Assembly (NCBI GenBank): GCA_947457605.1
Contig: CANGWP010000150.1
Location: 1 to 5,287, forward strand
Direction: 5' to 3'
Length of the DNA: 5,287 bases
Source of the DNA: Bdellovibrionales bacterium
GTDB taxonomy: Bacteria; Bdellovibrionota; UBA1018; CAIMNF01
The notes under the pieces are model-generated. The model worked only from the letters and a program-made list of their open reading frames with translations. It was not told the DNA's origin and searched no databases. The translations under genes were made by a program, and so were the position numbers. Shown piece after piece: positions 1-4,376 of the stretch (position 1 is its first letter; the number at the start of each line of letters is the position of its first letter).

Positions 1-339
1 ATAACACTCGAGCGTCACCACAAAGTTCGCCAACGTGCCAGTGGGCGAAACATGGCCATATCCGATGGTTCCCAAGGTTTGAACGCTAAAGAAAAAACTA
101 TCAAGAAACCGGTCCCAGCCGGAAGGATGCCTTAGCCCATCAAACTGCTCGGCCGGAATGTTGAAATAGATGAAACCAAAGATGCAATTGATCGCAAAAA
201 ACACCATCCCAAACCAGACCGTGAATCTTGGCCAGCTGAGGGCAATCAAATCATGGTACAGGTCACTCAATCGTACTCCGCGGGATGTGCTTTCCACATT
301 GAGTTTGCCATCCTTACGAATCATTCGAAAGCGTTCCAT
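1..339 (-). CDS. Inward-rectifier (KirBac-type) potassium channel, N-terminal part, cut by window edge
   Basis: This gene encodes the first 113 residues of a tetrameric inner-membrane K+ channel. Visible in order are a short basic cytoplasmic head (1-25), an amphipathic slide helix DLYHDLIALSWPRF (about 26-39) typical of Kir proteins, TM1 (about 40-60), the pore helix FFFSVQTLG (82-90), the selectivity filter TIGYG (91-95), and the beginning of TM2 (from about 102). By family knowledge the filter binds dehydrated K+ and a C-terminal cytoplasmic IRK domain gates the pore; that domain lies outside the window. KirBac proteins are usually about 300 residues, so roughly two thirds is missing because of the window boundary, not a mutation. 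The ATG at 339 is preceded by AGGG (345-348) and lies 7 nt after the stop of the SUI1-like gene, so the two are probably co-transcribed. The residue after GYG is His96, where many KirBac proteins have Asp or another residue. The family call is firm; gating ligand and physiological role cannot be read. Confidence 0.9.
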   Translation of the reverse strand, partial: MERFRMIRKDGKLNVESTSRGVRLSDLYHDLIALSWPRFTVWFGMVFFAINCIFGFIYFNIPAEQFDGLRHPSGWDRFLDSFFFSVQTLGTIGYGHVSPTGTLANFVVTLECY

Positions 340-346
340 AGAAACC

Positions 347-718
347 CTAGCGGCCCCCTTTGACCGGAATGCTCTCTTTTTGAAGGATCGCGCGAACCTG
401 CTCGATGCGATCCCCCTGGATCTCAATCACCCCATCCTTGCCTGAAGTAAGATAGGTGCCGCCCGTTCCGCACTGTTTTTTGAGCTTCGTGCAGAGTTCT
501 TTTAAAAAGATTTCGTTTTTCGGCAGACGATCGATCACCGTTACCGTCTTCCCGCCCCTGCCCTGCTTTTCGATTCGAAGAACCGCAATGTACTTAACGG
601 ATTTCGGATCCACCTCGGGCACGCACGTGCATTCGGACACGACCTCTTTGCATCGCGAACACTTGCGATTGAGCTCAGGGTCAGTGGAATACACAAGGCG
701 GGTGTTCTTTTCACTCAT
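347..718 (-). CDS. SUI1/YciH-family translation initiation factor homologue with Cys-rich N-terminus
   Basis: The 123-residue product is a SUI1-domain protein related to E. coli YciH and to archaeal/eukaryotic aIF1/eIF1, which act on the small ribosomal subunit in start-site fidelity. It opens with RLVYSTD (7-13), a YciH-like signature. The SUI1 core (about 43-118) contains basic GRGGKTVTVI, LKKQCGTGGTY (near 78-89) and DGVIEIQGD, the conserved beta-strand block. Four cysteines at 20, 23, 30 and 32 (CxxC-x6-CxC) sit before the core, could bind zinc, and recall the cysteine-rich head of DENR/Tma22; that resemblance is inference. The ATG at 718 has GAGG (728-731) 9 nt upstream. The gene starts 36 nt after the cytochrome b gene and ends 7 nt before the channel gene, which places it inside the operon. 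Its bacterial role is not well defined in general. The family assignment is strong. Confidence 0.92.
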   Translation of the reverse strand: MSEKNTRLVYSTDPELNRKCSRCKEVVSECTCVPEVDPKSVKYIAVLRIEKQGRGGKTVTVIDRLPKNEIFLKELCTKLKKQCGTGGTYLTSGKDGVIEIQGDRIEQVRAILQKESIPVKGGR

Positions 719-754
719 AGCTTCGGGCCTCGGATGATCTGGGCAATCGCGGTG

Positions 755-1330
755 TTAAGAATCCTTGCCGTGGATCATGCTCGAAGTGATCCCGGGCTCA
801 TCGGTAGCTTCGGCGCGAATCACTCCTAAAATATGAAGCGGGACAAACGCAAAAAAGAACCACTGCCCAAGCTCGTGAATCTCGACAATCTCATCGACCA
901 CTTCTTCAGAAATTCCAAGGGAGCTTGAGAAATACATCACCACACCCGTCACCGCCATGAAGGCAATGGCCGCGAAAAAGGCCGCATGGATGCTGTTCTT
1001 AAGACCTTTTGGCCGCGGCAACTTTCGCTTTACGAACAAAATCCGGATCAAAAGAAGCCCTGCAAGCACAAATCCAAGACGATAATGCCACTCCCACATG
1101 CCATCCCGGATTGCACGCCCGACAGTCCTTGCCTGATCTTCACTGACCGCGATTCCGGCCGTTCCGAATTCACTTTGCATGGTGGCCGCCATTTTTTTCG
1201 AGTTAAGAAAGGTCTTTCGGAGTACGACGGTCAGAATCGAAAGTAGGAGTACGCTTCCATTCACCCAGTGCCAGATCCGAAAGCTCAGGGGTTTGTTAGA
1301 TTCACTTTTTGACGGGACTGCTTCACTCAC
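755..1330 (-). CDS. Cytochrome b561-type membrane protein (Cytb_DH_b561-like, four helices)
   Basis: This 191-residue inner-membrane protein resembles di-haem b-type cytochromes of the Cytb_DH_b561 / hydrogenase HyaC group (PF01292), which pass electrons between quinone and a partner enzyme. Four hydrophobic helices lie at about 22-38, 83-100, 114-133 and 153-172. Candidate haem ligands are His21 (in RIWHWVNG, the family N-terminal signature), His82 (WEWHYRLG), His152 (EIHELGQW) and His166 (VPLHILGV), with an extra His115. A hydrophilic loop of about 40 residues separates helices 1 and 2. The start is GTG at 1330 inside the overlap GTGAGTGA with the preceding gene, with an excellent ribosome binding site AAAGGAG (1338-1344) 7 nt upstream, so translation is probably coupled but also independently primed. 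No CXXCH haem-c protein, hydrogenase or other dedicated redox partner is visible next to it, so the electron partner is unknown. Family is likely; substrate is not determinable. Confidence 0.82.
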   Translation of the reverse strand: MSEAVPSKSESNKPLSFRIWHWVNGSVLLLSILTVVLRKTFLNSKKMAATMQSEFGTAGIAVSEDQARTVGRAIRDGMWEWHYRLGFVLAGLLLIRILFVKRKLPRPKGLKNSIHAAFFAAIAFMAVTGVVMYFSSSLGISEEVVDEIVEIHELGQWFFFAFVPLHILGVIRAEATDEPGITSSMIHGKDS

Positions 1331-2069
1331 GATCTAGCTCCTTTAGGGACTTCGTAGCCTCATCGACCACTCTTGGGTTAGGTGAAACCCTGATCTCACG
1401 AAGTGCCTGAAGGAGACTAGCAAAAAGAGCGCCAGACTCCTGCCCCTGCTCTTTCAGCTCATCCAACTTGTGGCGAATGGCCCGAATGGCAACCAGTTGC
1501 GGGTAATTTGCAGTAGTTTCGTTGATTGCGCCAAGATGCTCCTCGTCTCCGGACTGCCCCTCGGGGCCGCGTTCGCAATTCTCAAGGCTCAAGCAGGGTT
1601 TTTCCATCAAGACTGATTTCAAAAACCCCACATCCGCCTCGTCCTTGATCTCACGCCCGATCAAAAACACATAGGTGCCAAGCTCGTTTCGTTTTTCGGC
1701 CCGAACTTCAGCATACTTCCTCACCATCGCGCGCTTGGCTTCGGGAGTGAAATTTCGAAGTTCGGTATCAAACCTTTGATCATTGTCATTTTTGGAGGCA
1801 ATGATTTCCGAGAGGATCGAAAGTTTTCGGGATTCTTCGGCCGAGAGCCCTTGCACCTCAGACGGAGCAGCTGACGCGTTTTCAGACGTCATCGATTTTG
1901 TCTCCGTGCCTTTTACCGCAGCAGCAATCGAATTCAAAATCGATCGAGACCCGGAACCCGCATCGGCTCCACCTTGTGCTCGAGGGGAGTTGCCTGACCC
2001 GGACAGAATCCAGATCAGGCTTGATACGATCCCCACTCCTAAAACACCAAGGATGCGCTTTTTCTTCAC
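1323..2069 (-). CDS. Membrane-anchored hypothetical protein with helical periplasmic domain
   Basis: I do not recognise this 248-residue protein. From a GTG start at 2069 it begins MKKKRILGVLGVGIVSSLIW, a basic tip followed by one hydrophobic helix (about 6-23), fitting a signal anchor or uncleaved signal peptide. A low-complexity Gly/Ser/Ala stretch (about 24-75) follows, then a charged, largely helical domain (about 76-248). Two cysteines (159 and 165) could form a disulphide. The C-terminal part (about 188-245, YPQLVAIRAIRHKLDEL and ALFASLLQALREI) looks like paired amphipathic helices, perhaps HEAT-like. The GTG overlaps the stop of the preceding gene by 4 nt (GTGA) without a clear Shine-Dalgarno sequence, so translation is likely coupled by reinitiation. 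An upstream in-frame ATG at 2219 would add 50 Arg/Ser-rich residues read inside the previous gene and would bury the signal anchor, so I rejected it. The 3' end overlaps the cytochrome b gene by 8 nt. It may assist its neighbours at the inner membrane, which is inference from context only. Confidence 0.72.
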   Translation of the reverse strand: MKKKRILGVLGVGIVSSLIWILSGSGNSPRAQGGADAGSGSRSILNSIAAAVKGTETKSMTSENASAAPSEVQGLSAEESRKLSILSEIIASKNDNDQRFDTELRNFTPEAKRAMVRKYAEVRAEKRNELGTYVFLIGREIKDEADVGFLKSVLMEKPCLSLENCERGPEGQSGDEEHLGAINETTANYPQLVAIRAIRHKLDELKEQGQESGALFASLLQALREIRVSPNPRVVDEATKSLKELDRE

Positions 2070-2797
2070 TGAAGCTGGGCCGTGCGGATCCGCGCACTTC
2101 GTTTGGTGCCAAAATCTGCCTTCATTGCGGCCTTTGCTTTTGCATCGATCACGCGACCGAGTTGATCTGTACCGAAAAGATCCGCATCCGCTTTCACTTT
2201 TTCGGTACAACTCTGGCAATTCATCGAAATGTTTTTCAGGAAAATCGTCGCACTCCCATACGATCCATACGGAGTGACATCACAAGCAGGCTGGCCTGCA
2301 AGGACCGCTCCGGTCCAAATGCTCTTGATGTCGTTTCCGTTTTCATCCTGAAAAGGTCTTGGGCAAGTAGCGTGACTCCAGTTCCCGTTTTGCACCTCGG
2401 AGTGGCGAGCCTCGTGGAAGATCACCGATACGCGAGCGATTTGAGGATGGTCAAACTGGGTGTAGTTCTTGGTAACCCACATTTTGTTGCTATCCATGAA
2501 CGGAATCACACAAGCCACGGCGTTCGCACTCCCGCACGAGTTCTTGCCCACAGAAAAAATCCGGGACCCAAACCATTCTGAATAGGTTGTGCCCTCTACT
2601 TTTCCGAAAATCTTTTGATGGAGTGGCGTGCTCTTCTCGCCCTTTACGTTTCCGATGAAGCCGAGGTCGTCGGTCATTTGTTTTTTCAGCGCAGGCTCCA
2701 CATCGCGGTCAAACTGCAACTCGCGGGCAGACGGGGTGGATGCCAGGGCGGAACTGAAAGTCAGCAATGCAAGCACAAGTGCAGTCAGAATCTTCAT
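2066..2797 (-). CDS. Secreted putative zinc metallopeptidase-like protein (HEARH motif)
   Basis: This first gene of the minus-strand operon encodes 243 residues. It opens with a clear Sec signal peptide, MKILTALVLALLTFSSALA (1-19), probably cut after the ALA at 17-19, so the product should be periplasmic or secreted. The mature part contains VIFHEARHSEV, an HEXXH zinc-binding motif with His128, Glu129 and His132. His142 in the following NWSHATCP is a possible third ligand, but its spacing does not match the metzincin HEXXHXXGXXH pattern. Six cysteines (88, 96, 145, 172, 194, 197) could form disulphides, supporting an exported location. I cannot name a characterised peptidase family, so peptidase activity is inferred from the motif alone. 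The ATG at 2797 is chosen because the signal peptide starts there and GAGGAG (2805-2810) lies 7 nt upstream; the longer frame from 2872 would hide the signal peptide. Its stop overlaps the next gene's GTG. Confidence 0.78.
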   Translation of the reverse strand: MKILTALVLALLTFSSALASTPSARELQFDRDVEPALKKQMTDDLGFIGNVKGEKSTPLHQKIFGKVEGTTYSEWFGSRIFSVGKNSCGSANAVACVIPFMDSNKMWVTKNYTQFDHPQIARVSVIFHEARHSEVQNGNWSHATCPRPFQDENGNDIKSIWTGAVLAGQPACDVTPYGSYGSATIFLKNISMNCQSCTEKVKADADLFGTDQLGRVIDAKAKAAMKADFGTKRSARIRTAQLQ

Positions 2798-2799
2798 TC

Positions 2800-2868
2800 G
2801 GTCTCTCCTCGCTCTCTCGAGCTGTAAACGAAAGTCGTTGAGACCATGACACACAGGGGCGGAGGAGA
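2800..2868 (-). promoter_or_regulatory. Possible structured 5' leader of the minus-strand operon
   Basis: Read on the minus strand, GGTCTC (plus 2840-2845) can pair with GAGACC (plus 2800-2805), just 2 nt before the ATG. Inside lie AACGA/TCGTT (plus 2835-2839 with 2827-2831, 3-nt loop) and GCTC/GAGC with a GAGA loop (plus 2819-2822 with 2811-2814). This forms a small three-way junction that leaves the core of the ribosome binding site in a junction strand. In competition, TCTCCTC (plus 2862-2868) can pair with GAGGAGA (plus 2804-2810) and cover the ribosome binding site. The helices are seen in the sequence; regulation is inference, and short complementarity in purine-rich leaders can be accidental. 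Confidence 0.3.
2805..2810 (-). promoter_or_regulatory. Strong ribosome binding site of the minus-strand operon
   Basis: On the minus strand these bases read GAGGAG, 7 nt before the ATG at 2797. The site decides the start codon of the HEXXH protein in favour of 2797 over the upstream in-frame ATG at 2872. It is also complementary to bases further up the same leader (plus-strand 2862-2868), which matters for possible leader folding. Confidence 0.85.
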
Positions 2869-3084
2869 TCAATGGAATTCATTGTGAACTGGCTTTTTTG
2901 AGTGGCCACGTTCCCAAGGGGAAAAACATTAAGTGCATGTAATCATGGCGTTTTTGTAAAGTGCGTCGACCGATTTTCTGAAAAAAATCTTAGGAATGCC
3001 GCTCCTGAGCAAATTCCCCATAAAGCCATGAGCTTAAGGCAGAGCTTCTATGAGCCGTGCCCACTCAAAGATGCCAGTTAGTAT

Positions 3085-3113
3085 TTGAAAGCCCCCCCTC
3101 CCTGCCGTAGTCT
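3085..3113 (+). promoter_or_regulatory. Sigma70-like promoter giving a probable leaderless transcript
   Basis: A -35 box TTGAAA (3085-3090; 5 of 6 consensus bases) and a -10 box TAGTCT (3108-3113; the key T, A and final T match) are separated by exactly 17 bp. The -10 box ends 6 bases before the ATG at 3120, so a transcription start at the A of that ATG puts the hexamer at -12 to -7. The antiporter gene also has no Shine-Dalgarno sequence, and an in-frame stop (TAG, 3108-3110) excludes an earlier start. Together these suggest a leaderless mRNA. The spacer contains a run of seven C and the discriminator six C. The -10 box is only a moderate match. Confidence 0.55.
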
Positions 3114-3119
3114 CCCCCC

Positions 3120-4376
3120 ATGACCCCAAGCCCCTTGGAGTGGATCGCAAGCCTTTTTCTTGGCCTGACGCTTCTCCACACCTTCAACGCAACCCGCTTT
3201 GCACGCTCCAAGAACCCCTACCTCCACCTGCTCTCCGAGGTGGAAATCGTATTTGCGGCCTGGGGTGCACTCTACCTGCTCCTCCATTTCGCGATTGCTC
3301 CGCTTTCCGAGAGCCTTGCCTGGCTTGAAAACCTGAGCTTCACTGAACCCCTTTTTGTGGTCGCGATCATGGTGATTGCCTCCAGCAAACCGATCTTAAG
3401 TCTTGCCGACACGGTTCTTGATTGGATTCCACGAGTGCTACCGCTCCCAAAGTCGATTGCGCGAAGCAGGCTACCGGCACTCTTCAGTGTTCTCGGAATC
3501 GGACCTCTTCTTGGTTCCTTCATCACCGAGCCTGCTGCGATGACGGTTTGCGCACTCCTTCTGCATTATGAAGTCCTGGGACCAAAGCCCTCAAAACGGC
3601 TCTTGTACTCTTCGATTGCGGTGCTCTTTGTGAACATTTCCATTGGTGGCGTGCTTACGGCGTTTGCAGCTCCCCCGGTGCTGATGGTGACAAAGCCTTG
3701 GGGCTGGGACACGCCCTTCATGTTTTCAAACTTTGGCCTCCGTGCAATTCTCGCGGTGCTCGCGAATGCCGGGCTCGTTTGCCTTTTGAACCGAAAAGAG
3801 CTTTTGCAAAAGAAAGAAGAAATGCCGAATCCACGGGCCAAGATCCCGATTCTGATCTTTGCACTGAACCTGCTTTTTCTTCTTGCAATTGTAATTGCTG
3901 CTCATCATCCGAAACTTTTGATCCTGATCTTTGGAGTCGCCTTCGGGTACCTGAAGCTCACAAGCCGCTACCAGGGATTCATCCAAATCAAATCCGGTCT
4001 TATGGTCGGTGCCTTTCTTGCGGGACTTGCCATTTTGACCGCGGATCAGGCCTGGTGGCTCACTCCCTCGATCACCAGCTTTAGCGAAGGTCCGCTCTTT
4101 GCTCTCGCAACCGCGCTCACGGCAATCACCGACAACGCAGCCCTCACCTCGCTTGCGGCACGGGTACCGGATCTATCGCTCTCCTCGCGGTACTTCATCG
4201 TCGCAGGCGCAGTTACGGGAGGGGGCCTCACTCTCATTGCAAACGCCCCGAACCCTGCGGGGTATTCGATTTTGCGAACCCGCTTCGGAAGCTCTGGAAT
4301 CGAAACCAAAACCCTTTTTCTTTACGCACTGATCCCCACACTCATCGCAGGAGCCTGTTTATGGAAACCAAGCTGA
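3120..4376 (+). CDS. Putative Na+/H+ antiporter, PF07399-like integral membrane protein
   Basis: This 418-residue, strongly hydrophobic protein should span the inner membrane around ten or more times and resembles the putative Na+/H+ antiporter family PF07399, distantly like the ArsB/NhaD ion transporters. Recognisable blocks are GSFITEPAAM (132-141), VNISIGGVLTAFAAPPVLM (171-189), ALTAITDNAAL (332-342, with Asp338 and Asn339) and GGGLTLIANAPNPAG (367-381). The TEPAA and TDNAA segments sit in the two halves of the protein, as expected for paired re-entrant substrate-binding motifs of an inverted repeat; this reading is inference. A charged cytoplasmic loop (about 224-241, rich in Lys and Glu) divides the halves. 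Length appears complete. The ATG at 3120 has no Shine-Dalgarno sequence and is preceded in frame by TAG, so initiation is probably leaderless from the promoter just upstream. The 3' end overlaps the C45-type hydrolase gene by 16 nt. The transported ion is not demonstrable from sequence; family-based Na+/H+ exchange is a prediction. Confidence 0.83.
   Translation: MTPSPLEWIASLFLGLTLLHTFNATRFARSKNPYLHLLSEVEIVFAAWGALYLLLHFAIAPLSESLAWLENLSFTEPLFVVAIMVIASSKPILSLADTVLDWIPRVLPLPKSIARSRLPALFSVLGIGPLLGSFITEPAAMTVCALLLHYEVLGPKPSKRLLYSSIAVLFVNISIGGVLTAFAAPPVLMVTKPWGWDTPFMFSNFGLRAILAVLANAGLVCLLNRKELLQKKEEMPNPRAKIPILIFALNLLFLLAIVIAAHHPKLLILIFGVAFGYLKLTSRYQGFIQIKSGLMVGAFLAGLAILTADQAWWLTPSITSFSEGPLFALATALTAITDNAALTSLAARVPDLSLSSRYFIVAGAVTGGGLTLIANAPNPAGYSILRTRFGSSGIETKTLFLYALIPTLIAGACLWKPS
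4349..4353 (+). promoter_or_regulatory. Ribosome binding site of the C45-type hydrolase gene
   Basis: AGGAG lies 7 nt before the ATG at 4361, inside the last codons of the antiporter gene. It fixes the start of the downstream gene and shows that it can be initiated independently of the antiporter, in contrast to the antiporter itself, which has no such site. Confidence 0.8.

Larger units (their letters stand above)
2798..3119. other. Divergent intergenic region between the two clusters
   Basis: This 322-bp stretch separates the 5' ends of two divergent clusters, so both promoters should lie here and no terminator is expected. The plus-strand promoter is placed at 3085-3113. For the minus operon I see only weak candidates: TTCAGA (plus 2977-2982) and TACAAA (plus 2953-2958) with an 18-bp spacer, or TTTACA (plus 2955-2960) with a poor -10 box. 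The first would give a leader of about 150 nt. The part next to the minus-strand start (2800-2868) contains short complementary segments. Between about 3001 and 3060 there are short repeats (ATGAGC at 3028 and 3050, GAGCTT at 3030 and 3042, and GCTC-CT-GAGC at 3001-3010) that could be operator halves or chance. No convincing protein-coding gene, tRNA or known riboswitch is visible. Confidence 0.6.

Noticed and set aside
2210..2218. CQSC in the HEXXH protein as a haem-c attachment site partnering the cytochrome b
   Set aside because: The motif is CxxC followed by Thr, not His, so it is not a CXXCH haem site.
2070..2219. ATG at 2219 as the start of the membrane-anchored hypothetical protein
   Set aside because: It would add 50 Arg/Ser/Cys-rich residues read out of frame inside the upstream gene and place the hydrophobic signal anchor internally; the GTG at 2069 in a GTGA overlap is far more natural.
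1783..2581. Long overlapping open frames on the plus strand opposite the minus-strand operon
   Set aside because: They lie antisense to two well-supported genes, have no ribosome binding site, and their translations are Arg/Ser/His-rich without recognisable domains.
2798..2872. ATG at 2872 as the start of the HEXXH protein
   Set aside because: The GAGGAG site and the signal peptide both point to the ATG at 2797.
2861..2901. Nine-residue reading frame MEFIVNWLF on the plus strand (2872-2901) behind GGAGGAG
   Set aside because: The ribosome binding site spacing is good, but there is no visible promoter just upstream, no attenuator-like structure after it and over 200 bp to the next gene; the same bases are better explained as the complement of a pyrimidine-rich part of the minus-strand leader.
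2911..2923. TTCCC-AAG-GGGAA inverted repeat as a terminator
   Set aside because: Only a 5-bp stem with a 3-nt loop, no T run on either strand after it, and it lies between divergent genes where no terminator is expected.
2972..2989. GATTTT/AAAATC hairpin in the intergenic region
   Set aside because: AT-rich 6-bp stem that is common by chance; no link to either start codon.
3001..3060. Short repeats (ATGAGC twice, GAGCTT twice, GCTC-CT-GAGC) as operator sites
   Set aside because: Six-base repeats at irregular spacing within 60 bp are not enough to claim a binding site.
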